Source: Malachius bipustulatus (taxonomy: Eukaryota; Arthropoda; Insecta; Coleoptera; Melyridae). Taken from it: a stretch of 64,000 nucleotides of DNA. Location of the stretch: assembly GCA_910589415.1 (NCBI GenBank), contig OU342638.1:37297579-37361578 (forward strand), written 5' to 3'. This document shows, piece by piece, positions 41,690 through 51,797 of the stretch. The notes beneath the pieces were generated by a model. That model saw only the letters and a program-made list of their open reading frames with translations. It ran no database searches and had not been told where the DNA came from. Position 1 is the first letter of the stretch. Every line of letters starts with the position of its first letter. The translations under genes and the position numbers were made by a program.

Positions 41690-44600
41690 ATGATGAACCC
41701 ACCACCATCACCACCATCATCACCACCTGCACCCTTCTCCAGTGAACTCAAGGTCGACCAATTCATCCTGGAATATCTCAGAAAACGTAAAAATGAAGTA
41801 ATGAAAAAACTAAAAACGAGCACCATCACCGATAAAGACTTACTTGGCCTTCAACCACACCCGAGCGACTACCACTTGGTATATTTTGCCGTTGAAGTCT
41901 ACAAAAACGAAAACGACTTCATCATCCCTAACGGCTGGGAATTACTAATTCCGGTCGCCAACACCAAATTCGGAAACGGGTACGTAGGAGCCGCGTTCTT
42001 CAACCCCGTCCAGCAGCAAATAATCATCGCGCATCGCGGGACGAACGGCATTACGGACTACAATTCCTGGTGGAACAATTTGAAAGGCGTCGTGAAGTGC
42101 TCCAGCTCACCGCAAATTCGTTCCGCTCTAACTTTCGCCGACTTCATTCGAGACGTGATTGTCGAGCTTCGTTCGGAGAAGAAATGGCGTTACCAGCTGT
42201 CCTTCACTGGTCACTCGTTGGGAGGTTTTCTAGCTCAGATAACCACCTTTGGGGTGAAATACTTGCAACGATGCGATGACGACGTGTTCCGGAAATCAAC
42301 GGATGCAGGGATACACGGCCACTGCGTCACCTTCGATAATCCGGGCTGCGCGGAAATGTTGGACCGGATAAGCGACCACTGCGATCTGAGATATCTCAAA
42401 ACGACTTCACCGAACACCCTCGACGTGACCGCCTATCTCTCCGCCCCGAACAAAGTGAACATGTGCAACCGTCACGTCGGGGTTGTGCTGAGACTGAAGT
42501 TGTCCTTCGAGGAGATCGATATCTGGTCCGTGCACTTTATAAATTACCTTGTAACCACCCACGATAAGGACACCATCAAATCCGCCTTCCACCCCGATGG
42601 AGTAAAGATTACGGTTGAAGTCGATCAAATTTTAGACTGGCCCGTTACGTACGGCTATTCCAAAGAGGAATCCAAATTCTTCGAGTGCAGTGGGAAAGAA
42701 ACTAATTTCTACCCAGATCTTAACGAGACTGTCGTTCCCATCGGAAAAGGTCGTTTCAATGAGATTCGTTACTACTCCAGGAAACACTCGGTTAACTCTT
42801 GTAACGTCTCGTTGTTCTCGGAGGACGAATTGTTCTTGCTGAAGCATTGGCTGAAGATCGTTCAGTCGCCCTTTACGATTAACGAAACGTTCTCGCCGTT
42901 AAATCGACCGTTCAAAGACTTTTTCTCACAATTTAACCAAATCGGAGATGATTTAAAATTTGATGAGGAGGTTTCAATGAGGAAGACGATCAAGTGGTGC
43001 AAGCAAATCGTCCGGTGGTATCCTAAAGAGATCAAAACGTTTTTAAGCTCATTTCAATCGAAATTGTACGATGCTATTAGGAAAGTCGCTTTTGATTCTT
43101 ATAACGAATCGTTTAATAATTGTAACGTCGATTTTAACGATTCGATTGAACTGCAGAATTTCCTAGAAGCAAAAGAGAATGTTTTAACTATCAAACCGAG
43201 CGCTAACAACTATAAAATCGAGATGTTGCGATTATTTAACATTTTCAAACAAATCAGATCCAAACAGAACGTTATAATTGATAAATACACCAGGAATGAT
43301 AATTTCCTGTTTGTTAATCAACCGTATCTGCTCTCGTTATTTAAATACACCGAGATCGATTTATTTATAAATTCACAATTAAAACTATTAATCGTTGATT
43401 TACTTAACGAAACCGTTAACGACGACGTCTCGAATCTGATAAGGGGATTCGCGGAAGGCGTTCGTAAAGTTGTTATAGTAAGCGGCTCAAATATTGATCT
43501 ATCTCCGACGAGCAGTAGAGAAATCGCGTCACCCGAATTCAAATTTACCGACTTAACGGTGGCTAGTCAAGAGTGGGCGTTACATAAAAAAATAATTAAA
43601 TTCCGGAACGAGACTTACTCTTTAGCCACTTTCTTCAACGCGGCCAATGATGACTGGACAGAAAACTCACCAATCGTTAACGATTATCAATTCTTAGATC
43701 TGTTACTAAACGGTCGTCGTTATATCGAGCTGAAGAACGACTCGCTCAATCTCTCAAAATTAGAAAATTTCTACATTCAAGCCGGCAACGACCAAAGTTA
43801 CTCGCGTGACGATTTCGTTAACTTAATCGAGAACCCCGAATGCGATCTGAACGAATCAAAAATTCTAATAACGCACGTCTGCGACCGTCTAAACATCGAA
43901 ATCCCCTGCGATCAGTTACAAACGGCCGACCTTAACGAAGCATCGCAATATTTTAAGAAACGCTGCAATGAGGAGAGTCCAAAAAAGTTCTACTGGTTTC
44001 ACTACGATCAAAAAGTCTCCTTAAAAAAAATTTATAATCCACGATTATACATCCCCCGGTCATTCAACGAAATGGTTCTCGATGAAACGAAGATCACCAA
44101 TTCGATTAACGAGCAGTTATTGCGGCAAAAAAATGAAGGAACTAACAATGTCACTGTTGAATTAACGAAAACAGGCAACCAATCCCTGACTTGCAATTTC
44201 AGGGTGAATCGAAAAAGCGATGATAAAGTTGTCTACGTCTGGGACGGGAAGGATAATAATAACAAGATCAGCGACATACGTGATTTCTTAACAATATCCC
44301 GTGACGGTTCGTTAGCAGAACAAGAGCTACGTGATCGAAGGGTTATGTTAATAACGGGAGATCCTGGAATCGGTAAATCGACCACCGTAACGAACTTAAT
44401 CTCTAAAATCAAACGCAGTTGGGTTTTCAAACTGACTTATAACGACTGCGTGACGATCGTTACAAGACTGAACGGTAAGTTTGAGATCGATAGGATCTCC
44501 GAGCAGCTGCTCAAGTTTAAAACGAACGACGAATTCGATTTTCTCAAGTATCATCTCGCCGGCAAAACGAAGATCAAAGTTGTGTTCTTGTTTGACGAGA

Positions 44601-46447
44601 TATTCGACTCGTCCTACGAACAGAAATACGAGAGACCGATAATCGAGTTCTTGCAGTATCTGCGCGACAAGACGAAATCGTTTATTGTGGTAACATCTCG
44701 CGAGACTAAGCGAGAGATGCTCGAGAACGCCCTGAAAACCTTCTCGATACAATTCGAACAGTTGAATCGAGAAGATGTGGAAGGGTACTTAACCAATTAC
44801 TGGAGCAACTTGTTTCATCTCGACTTGAAACTGAAACCGTTAACGTTAGACGGTCTTAACGATTACATAAAGAGACTCCTCGATAAAGCGACGGAGATCT
44901 TCGATCCGAATATTCTTAACTTCGCCGGAATTCCGCTACAAATGAAACTGTTGGCAGAAGTAGCAGCGCCGGATTGCGCTTCTTTGTCCAAGTCGAGTCC
45001 GGATGGGATTCCGTTGAAACTTCCGGATAATATAACGGGGATCTACGAAACTTTCGTTGAGAAGAAGCTCGCGATTGTTTGCAACAAAGAGAGTCTCAGG
45101 GAGTGGTCCTCGTTCAAGAAAGTTTACCTCAAATCGATCGATAAGCAACTAAGAGCTTTCTCCGCTTCTAAGTACGGTTTTGATGATGACAATTTCGAAG
45201 AACTGGAGACCCTGCAAGTCCTGCAAGAGACAGGATTGATCCAGGGCTCCGAATTCATCCATCAGACGATCCAGGAGTTTTATTTCGCCCGTCAAATTTT
45301 TGCTTGGTTGAAGAAACGTAAGGGAAGACACGGAGATAAGAGGCCTGAACTGGTAGAGTTTCTCCTGAAGAAAATCTTCGTCTCTTATTGGGAATTTAGT
45401 ATCGTCCGGATGTTCCTTGACACGTACGTTTCGCAAATAACTCCCGAAGATGCTCCATTTTATTCTCGTAAAATAGTGGAGGAGTTGATGAACGAATCAT
45501 CATCACCTTCAGATATGGATAATTTGATTTCAAGCAAACGTTTACTCTGCAGTTTAATCTTGATGCATTGTCAGGGGATCGTTATATTTCTCCTGAAATC
45601 ATTCAAGAAACATCATGAGACCGAGGCGGCTTATTTGTTACCGTTATTAAATAACCCATATGTCTATGATGAAAGAAACGTTCTCTTTGTCGCTTGTGGG
45701 TGTAATCAAACACGCGTCATCGATTACTTCGTTCAATTTCTTAAAACGCAACCGAAGGAAACGCTGAATCGAATTATAATGGCCAGTTTCTATCAATTGC
45801 CCGAGCAGAGATTCTTGGACGCCCTTGAAAACTTCATCGCTCGAACTCGGATCCCCGCTGCGTCGGCGAGAAATGTCAAGAAAATCGCCGATTTAGTAAA
45901 AGAAGAAATTGGTTTGCGCAGAGCTTTCATTGCTGCGATTGAAAACGGTTTTGTGGGAATTGTAAGACACTGCTTAACGAACGTAAGCGACACTCTTAAG
46001 CCCAATTTACTTAGCGCCCATTCATTTTCCCATGGCCGGGGGAACAACGCTCTTCACTTAGCCATCACGCAAAATCACCCAGACATTGTTCGTCTGTTAA
46101 TCGAACACGGATCGGACGTCAATCAAGTGAACTCCAACAAAATGACCCCGATTCATCTTGCTTGTGAAACCGGCAACCTCGAGATTCTCCATAGCTTAAT
46201 CGAGAACGGGGGTGATTATAAAAAAGGGGACAATCGAGGAGTCACCCCGTTTCATAAAGCAGCACAGAAAGGGCACGCGGATGTCGTGGAATATTTCCTG
46301 AAGGAATTGAAATACAAGAAAGTGAACAAAATTACTTTAGATGGCGACACCGCGCTAAGCCTTGCGACTAGGAACCGGCAAGAGCGTGTCGTAGATATTT
46401 TGTTCAAGTACAACCAACCACCACGATCCGAATTGGTGGAACAATGA
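41690..46447 (+). CDS. Lipase class 3 - NACHT - ankyrin repeat protein (candidate immune sensor)
   Basis: A single open frame of 1,585 residues from the first of two adjacent Met codons (41690, 41693). The frame is open upstream to 41663, but CTCTTTCAG ends at 41683, so the start is probably in an exon opening TGCCTCATGATG, with a spliced leader. Residues ~45-290 are a class 3 lipase fold: IIAHRGT, nucleophile elbow TGHSLGG (Ser176), TFDNPG (Asp216) and CNRHVG (His262). Residues ~300-870 are unassigned, mostly helical in character. A NACHT-type NTPase follows: Walker A GDPGIGKST (890-898), Walker B KVVFLFDE (Asp969, Glu970), sensor VVTSRETKR, FAGIPLQMKLLAEV, and FIHQTIQEFYFARQ closing the winged-helix part. 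From ~1451 to the end are four ankyrin repeats (NALHLAITQNHPDIVRLLIE, TPIHLACETGNLEILHSLIE, TPFHKAAQKGHADVVEYFL, TALSLATRNRQERVVDILF). STAND NTPases with C-terminal repeats usually oligomerise on ligand binding and switch on the N-terminal effector, here a lipase with an intact triad. That role is inferred. AATAAA at 46710. Confidence 0.88.
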   Translation: MMNPPPSPPSSPPAPFSSELKVDQFILEYLRKRKNEVMKKLKTSTITDKDLLGLQPHPSDYHLVYFAVEVYKNENDFIIPNGWELLIPVANTKFGNGYVGAAFFNPVQQQIIIAHRGTNGITDYNSWWNNLKGVVKCSSSPQIRSALTFADFIRDVIVELRSEKKWRYQLSFTGHSLGGFLAQITTFGVKYLQRCDDDVFRKSTDAGIHGHCVTFDNPGCAEMLDRISDHCDLRYLKTTSPNTLDVTAYLSAPNKVNMCNRHVGVVLRLKLSFEEIDIWSVHFINYLVTTHDKDTIKSAFHPDGVKITVEVDQILDWPVTYGYSKEESKFFECSGKETNFYPDLNETVVPIGKGRFNEIRYYSRKHSVNSCNVSLFSEDELFLLKHWLKIVQSPFTINETFSPLNRPFKDFFSQFNQIGDDLKFDEEVSMRKTIKWCKQIVRWYPKEIKTFLSSFQSKLYDAIRKVAFDSYNESFNNCNVDFNDSIELQNFLEAKENVLTIKPSANNYKIEMLRLFNIFKQIRSKQNVIIDKYTRNDNFLFVNQPYLLSLFKYTEIDLFINSQLKLLIVDLLNETVNDDVSNLIRGFAEGVRKVVIVSGSNIDLSPTSSREIASPEFKFTDLTVASQEWALHKKIIKFRNETYSLATFFNAANDDWTENSPIVNDYQFLDLLLNGRRYIELKNDSLNLSKLENFYIQAGNDQSYSRDDFVNLIENPECDLNESKILITHVCDRLNIEIPCDQLQTADLNEASQYFKKRCNEESPKKFYWFHYDQKVSLKKIYNPRLYIPRSFNEMVLDETKITNSINEQLLRQKNEGTNNVTVELTKTGNQSLTCNFRVNRKSDDKVVYVWDGKDNNNKISDIRDFLTISRDGSLAEQELRDRRVMLITGDPGIGKSTTVTNLISKIKRSWVFKLTYNDCVTIVTRLNGKFEIDRISEQLLKFKTNDEFDFLKYHLAGKTKIKVVFLFDEIFDSSYEQKYERPIIEFLQYLRDKTKSFIVVTSRETKREMLENALKTFSIQFEQLNREDVEGYLTNYWSNLFHLDLKLKPLTLDGLNDYIKRLLDKATEIFDPNILNFAGIPLQMKLLAEVAAPDCASLSKSSPDGIPLKLPDNITGIYETFVEKKLAIVCNKESLREWSSFKKVYLKSIDKQLRAFSASKYGFDDDNFEELETLQVLQETGLIQGSEFIHQTIQEFYFARQIFAWLKKRKGRHGDKRPELVEFLLKKIFVSYWEFSIVRMFLDTYVSQITPEDAPFYSRKIVEELMNESSSPSDMDNLISSKRLLCSLILMHCQGIVIFLLKSFKKHHETEAAYLLPLLNNPYVYDERNVLFVACGCNQTRVIDYFVQFLKTQPKETLNRIIMASFYQLPEQRFLDALENFIARTRIPAASARNVKKIADLVKEEIGLRRAFIAAIENGFVGIVRHCLTNVSDTLKPNLLSAHSFSHGRGNNALHLAITQNHPDIVRLLIEHGSDVNQVNSNKMTPIHLACETGNLEILHSLIENGGDYKKGDNRGVTPFHKAAQKGHADVVEYFLKELKYKKVNKITLDGDTALSLATRNRQERVVDILFKYNQPPRSELVEQ

Positions 46448-47265
46448 TTATTCGAATAGCGACCGTTCTTGTCATTTCAGTGTCGGTGACGTCTCACACC
46501 GTTAAGTTAACGAACGGACTTTACTGAAACTTATCCACTGAGTCCACTCGACTGATTATCACCGCCAAGTTCCTGTCGCGTTTTCTTTTTTCAACAGCAA
46601 AATTATTTAAACAAAGTTTGATTTATTTTATATTATGTATATATTAATATTTTTTATGTAAATAAGGTATGTCTAATGTACTATTAGTTGTATTTTTAAA
46701 TTTTTGTATAATAAACAATTCGATCCGATGACTGACAATTTATACACAGGCAGCAGAATCACGTCTCTGCGACATGATTTTTTGGTCATCTCCAACGTCA
46801 TTATGACTTCAGATGTCATAGAAATAAATTCTACAAATGAGGATTAGGAGTTTTGATGTTTAACGTGAAACCTTACAATGAATTTGGCAAATCTGTAACT
46901 GTCAATGGCTTGTTTATTTGGAACCATTTGCATTTAGCCCCGCCCACTGACGTCATCGCTGACAAGTAACAACGTCTATGTACTGATAAGTGATGTTCAA
47001 TATAGCAGTTATTTACCATTATTTACAACAGAAATTCGAATTATAATTGCGCTTTAAATGGCACTATCTGGCTTTTGGAGATTAGACCCACTAAATGCAG
47101 TTCCACTGAATTATTTTCTTGAGGCTTATTTATTTCTCGTAATATTCGTGTTTGTAAATTTTTGCAACATTTACGATTTTTCTTGCTAATGATTCTTGTT
47201 TAACATGAAAGTTGACGTCCAAATGTCAATAACAAAAATTTAAGTCAAATCTAAGCACTCAACAC
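46448..47265. other. 3' UTR of the NACHT gene and intergenic DNA
   Basis: A poly(A) signal AATAAA lies at 46710-46715. Beyond it no gene is seen. Confidence 0.5.
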
Positions 47266-47269
47266 TCAA
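47266..47269. repeat. Target-site duplication of the Harbinger element (TCAA)
   Basis: TCAA precedes the left terminal repeat and follows the right one at 47147+4000 (51147-51150). PIF/Harbinger elements usually duplicate 3 bp, so the true duplication may be the 3-bp CAA, with a base of uncertainty in the element end. Confidence 0.5.
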
Positions 47270-47288
47270 CAGGAGTGCGTTCATAAAT
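47270..47288 (+). repeat. Left terminal inverted repeat of the Harbinger element
   Basis: CAGGAGTGCGTTCATAAAT; partner at 51128-51146. Confidence 0.8.
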
Positions 47289-47815
47289 TACGCTCTAACT
47301 ACACTCTGTGTGATCAATCACTCAAATGTCGTTCATAAACTAATTATTCTGAGCGTTTAGAAATTTGAGGTCGTTCATAAATTTCACTAGCGAACGCTCC
47401 GAGTGCACCTTGAGTGTTGGAAAATCGCCGGACTGTATATGCCGGTGAAAAATCACTCGACTTGCGCAATCCAAATTATTATTTTTTTACTGAATTGAAT
47501 CTGACACTGTGAACCAAGTGAACCAACTGAACACTGAACTGACTCAAGGTTAGTAGAGAAACTAACCTTGGAACTGACTGATGAATGTGGATTTTATTCA
47601 GAAATTAGGTTAGGTTTAGAAGTTTAGCATAGATTTTATAATAATAACAATAATAATAACTTTTAATAAAATAAAAAAGTAGTACTACTATTATAAAATC
47701 AATGAAGTTTAGTTTAGACATGGGTTTAGAGGATTAGAGGTACGTCTCTGGTCTCAGGTCTCAGCAGGTCGTTCTGTCTGTCTGTAGTAGGTAGTAGGTA
47801 GGTGTAGGTAGTAAA

Positions 47816-49170
47816 ATGTTGGAGCAATGTTCATCCAGTGATATTATCAATACTACAAATTTTAGAGTCGTATTAAAGGAAAATGGGGAAATCTTAAGCT
47901 CTGATGACTATGCGGACCAACTGAAGATTAAACTATGGAAGATTAACAGTAACCTCAATCACGATGTAAGAGACATTGCATTCAAGGGATCAGTAAGTGA
48001 GTTCAGACTACTGGAAAACTTCGTATCCAAATTCAAACTAACGATTTAACCCATAGTGCTGCAATAAGCTTTGTTTCAACCCAATATACCTAATCCTGAA
48101 CTGCTAAAAACCACAAATTAACCCATCAACCAATTATCAATTAATCCAGTGACTGGCGTACAGGAGCGAACACGGCTGTGTCACCTCCTATAGCCATTAA
48201 AGACAACAACAACAACAAGCTCTGATGATGGGAATATCTACCTCAAGGGTAAGCACTTTTAATATTGCATTTGTGACTCAGATTCTACTCTGGGAATTCT
48301 CTGAAAATTCTAGGTTTGAGGGGACCTGTGTTTCATAAAGCCAACTCTAGAAATATGTAATGCCCTGAATATTTTTGCGGAAACTAAAGAATATGAAAAT
48401 CTTGAACCAACAGCAGGTGCAACACAATATAAGAACCGAGTAAAATGGTCAAAAGAAGCTATTACATTATTAATTAATTTGCGAATAGATTTAGAAGCAC
48501 AGTTTAGATCTACAACAATGAAAACCGAAGTAGCTTGGAAATTGGTTGCAGAGAAACTGCAAAAGAATGGATTTAAATTTACATCGACGCAGTGTAATGA
48601 TAAGTGGCGCTATTTGAAAGCCAAATATACTGTAGCGAAAGATAATAGAAGTGATAAAGGTACAGGTGAAGAACCTGTTGATTTTCCTTATTATGATTTA
48701 ATGGATACATTTCTCGGAAAGAAACATAATGTTTTACCTGTAGCCATTGCTTCTTCAATAAGAGGAGATACCAGTAAGTAAAAAATGAAACTAAACTAGT
48801 GATATTGAATGATAAAAATTATTCAGCTGAGATATAAAAAATACATCTGTTTTGCTTTCTAGTGTCATCTGAAGAAAATGTATCAGTGGAAACTACTGCT
48901 GAAGATATAGAAACTAATGATGATGGAAATTCAAAAGCCAATTTCCCAAAAAAGTTGAAAACATGTAGTACAAAATGTAAAGCCGACTGTAAAAAATTTA
49001 ATCCAAGTAAGACAGGCTTGTGTGCTGTCTGGGGAGAGATGAAAGAAAATACCAAAGAAAGAGAATCAAATCGAGAACGTCGCCATCAAGAGACACTTGT
49101 AGTTAGAAACAGAGCAATTGATGTGTTCAGTGAAAAAATGGATTTACTTTTAGATAAAATGAAAAAATAA
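47816..49170 (+). pseudogene. Harbinger Myb/SANT-like protein gene, interrupted by an insertion
   Basis: This is the accessory DNA-binding protein of Harbinger elements, needed with the transposase for end recognition and nuclear import in studied members. Exon 1 starts at ATG 47816 (MLEQCSSSDIINTTNFRVVL) and is split after GEILSSDD by a 309-bp insertion (47908-48216); it resumes DGNIYLK and ends at a GTAAGC donor near 48248. The main exon (~48327-48773) reads CNALNIFAETKEYEN, then the trihelix KNRVKWSKEAITLLINLR ... STQCNDKWRYLKAKY, and ends at a GTAAGT donor. The last exon (48863-49170) joins in phase: SSEENVSVETTAED, a lysine/cysteine-rich linker, and a basic coiled-coil tail ending MDLLLDKMKK. 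The insert brings an in-frame stop (48047), so exon 1 is broken. The acceptor of the main exon is uncertain. Confidence 0.75.
47896..48228 (+). mobile_element. 309-bp retro-insertion with 12-bp target duplication
   Basis: AAGCTCTGATGA occurs at 47896-47907 and 48217-48228. The 309 bp between them end in (AAC)n right at the second copy, as in a retrotransposed SINE or 5'-truncated LINE tail. The start reads in frame as LKIKLWKINSNLNHDV... for about 45 codons to a stop, which may be coding remnant or chance. The block GTGACTGGCGTACAGGAGCG with GTGTCACCTCCTATAGCC near the 3' end looks like a conserved 3' tail. Confidence 0.75.
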
Positions 49171-49430
49171 AATACTCATCAATATGAGAATAATAATACT
49201 TTAAGTTGTTTCTTATTCACTGAATACTTATCCTATGTTTTGTTTTTGCTAAATAATAAATATTATGGTTTAGGTTGTTATTAAATTTTTTTATGTGTGT
49301 TAATTTTAGAAAATGTATTATTTTTTTCTGTTAGAATGTTGTGTTAATTTTATTCTGTTAGAATGTTGTGTTAATTTTATTCTTGAAAAACTACAATAAA
49401 AGTCAAAACAAATTTCTTAAGTGTTTATTT

Positions 49431-50370
49431 TTATAAATTCCGATTCGCATACAGTTCTTCACATATTTCATTTCTGCGTATTCTTCCAGCATCTTCTACT
49501 TGATTAATAATGTTCATGTTATTGTCATTTTCTCCATTATTTAAAACATGAACCACTCCTTCCTGAATGTAGTTTTCAAGGAAGATATCTTCATGGCTTA
49601 AACAAATGTTATGTAATACACAAGCTGCTAACACTGTCCCAGGAATAAGGTCATTTCGATTCATATCAAGGAATTTAAGCCTACGAAACCTTCGCGAAAT
49701 AATAATGCAAAGGCCCTTTCTATAACTTGTCGAGTTTTGGCATGTACCGTATTGAAATAAATGTTTGCCCGAGTTAGATTCCTTCTGTTTATATAAGGCG
49801 GGACACACCATGAAAGCACTGGGTAGGCTTTATCTCCAAGTATATAACTATCTTCTGGACAATACCGGAAGATGTTGTTTGTTATGGCTTGATAAATATC
49901 GGAATTCTTGAAAATTCTCGTATCACTTACTGACCCTGGGTAACCAATGAAAGCATCAGTGAACATTAGGCTACAATCTGCAATTGCCTGTAAAGTGAAG
50001 GCATAAGTACATTTTCTTGTAATGTAGGACTGGGGGTCTTCTTTAGGTGCTTTTATCTGTATGAAAGTGCCATCTACTGCACCAATAACATTTCGTAAGC
50101 AGGCAATATTGTAAAATTTTCTTTTCACATCAACCAGCGCTTGCCCTTCAGGCCACCTGATAACTCGCGGTGCTAAAGAGCCTATTATTTTAACAACTCT
50201 TATAAAACACTTCGAGAGAGAAGATTTCGCTAAATTAAATCTTTCACCAACTGACCTAAAACAGTTACAACAGAATATTAAATGTAAGACTTACGTAATC
50301 TGTTAAATACCTGTATGAATCGGGAGTTGCTAGAAGCCATAAAACAGCTAGATTATTTTTTATGGTCATT
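49431..50370 (-). pseudogene. Harbinger (HARBI1-like, DDE_4) transposase, frameshifted
   Basis: This transposase cuts and rejoins element ends through a DDE triad. Exon A (~50370 to 50311) ends ...LWLLATPDSYR; a 55-bp intron (50310-50256) with GTATTT donor and TTTTAG acceptor joins it in phase to SVGERFNLAKSSLSKCFIRV, the helix-turn-helix region. Downstream in the same frame are RWPEGQ, NVIGAVDGTFIQIKAP (first Asp), a DAFIGYPGSVSDTRIF block, SYILGDKAYPVLSWCVPPY (second Asp) and TRQVIERAFALL (Glu). Near 49675-49705 the frame is lost by a net one-base deletion; the rest continues in another frame as RRFRRLKFLDMNRNDLIP, AACVLHNICLSHEDI to the stop at 49431. Triad intact, but the product would be truncated right after Glu. 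The 5' end of exon A is not resolved. Confidence 0.88.
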
Positions 50371-51127
50371 ATTTACATCCGCGGCTCCTACAGTTTCACT
50401 ATGGAACTTATATAGGGGTGGAGAACATACCTATAGTAACACCAGGAAGGTATTCATTTGCTGGGCAAATGAAAGGGAAAGCCACAAAACGGTGTAAAAA
50501 ATGGTTTTGAGAGTGCGGAGGGAGTGCGGTCCTGACAAGAGGCACCGATTAGATGCCGCAATCCCGGATAAAACCACTTCACCATAATTGCCAAGTATTC
50601 TATTCTGTGTTGAGGCTCACAGAGCCGGACTGAGCGATATATCCGCTTTCATTACGTGTTCAGTCCGCACAGGGATTGATGCAACGATTTTCGGATTATA
50701 AATTCAAAATAAATGCAAAATTCAAAATAAAAATCGTGGTACTGTTATTTTCGAAGATTTTCCTTGCCCTGAAAGTGAAAAAAAAATAGAAATTCGACCG
50801 TAGTGCCAAAGAGGCCTTAGTAGTGACCTTAATATTACTTTGCCATGGCTGTTTTTACTTTCTTACCCACCCAGCACCCCTATTTCGCTCCTCGGTCCCG
50901 AAAAAATTGATGAAACTTAGGAGCCGCGGATGTAAACAATTACCTTTTTTATAATAAATATTACTGTTTTAAGTGTTTTAGTGTTTTGTGTTTTATAAAT
51001 TTAATTTTGAGGTTAAGTTCTTTTGAATTTCCATGACAGATTTCGTTCATAAAAGGATAACACTCCAATAACACTCTGTGTGCTCGGACGCATCACTCTG
51101 ACGTCATACACTCCAACGGTCAAGTTT

Positions 51128-51146
51128 ATTTATGAACGCACTCCAG
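51128..51146 (-). repeat. Right terminal inverted repeat of the Harbinger element
   Basis: Reverse complement CTGGAGTGCGTTCATAAAT; one mismatch to the left end. Confidence 0.8.
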
Positions 51147-51150
51147 TCAA

Positions 51151-51797
51151 CACACACTTGAAACAGCAAAAGATAATTGCGCATGTCCACTTCGAAATTT
51201 GTGACACGACACAATTTGGGAGTACCTAAAGCGCATGCGACAAATATTCATTTATAATTATCAAATAACATAATCACGATCACGAGGTGTTCGTACTTTT
51301 ACGAATTCACGACAGTTTGCGGTTTTATAGGTACAAAATTTAACAAATCTGATTTGTTATCTCTCTATCTGAAGTACGAAGGTGATGATTTCGTAAAAGT
51401 ACCACGAACGCAGCCGGTAACTGTCAACTGTCACTAACATTGACATCTACGTCTACTACAGAAACGTCAATCTCATATGATTGTCAAATAAAAGAAAACA
51501 AATGGAAAGTTTTTTTACTTCACACTTCTACCATTCCCATCATTATTCACATCAAAACAGCTCATCAAATCATTATTTACCAATCATCTCATTGAGAACC
51601 GTTAATTAAGTTACAAACGACGAACGACTCGTCATTGAGTAAAGCCATCGGCATCAAAATGTCTGACATTCCATTGGCTGCTCTCTTCGACCTGTGCCTG
51701 TGTGCCACTTTCCAACTCCAGCTCCAGTTCAATGCCATGTGATAAGAATGTTTATTTACTCAACTTTCTATTAAACAAATAATTCATAATCGCAATA
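51151..51797. other. Promoter and 5' UTR region of the PP2C-like gene
   Basis: No separate gene. There is an AAACAAATGG-type leader and no clear TATA box. Confidence 0.35.

Larger units (their letters stand above)
47270..51146. mobile_element. PIF/Harbinger DNA transposon, 3.9 kb, defective
   Basis: The left end CAGGAGTGCGTTCATAAAT and right end (reverse complement CTGGAGTGCGTTCATAAAT) form terminal inverted repeats differing at one base. GTTCATAAA words repeat below both ends (about 47280, 47332, 47373; 51047 and the inverse near 51130), as do two ACTCTGTGTG blocks (47304 and 51073). Between them are the two genes typical of the superfamily: a Myb/SANT-like DNA-binding protein on plus and a DDE transposase on minus, arranged convergently. 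The transposase has a frameshift and the first Myb exon carries an insertion, so this copy is unlikely to move itself. Confidence 0.88.

Noticed and set aside
48141..48216. Possible tRNA-derived gene at the (AAC)n tail
   Set aside because: No cloverleaf or A/B boxes found; it is better explained as the 3' tail of the retro-insertion.
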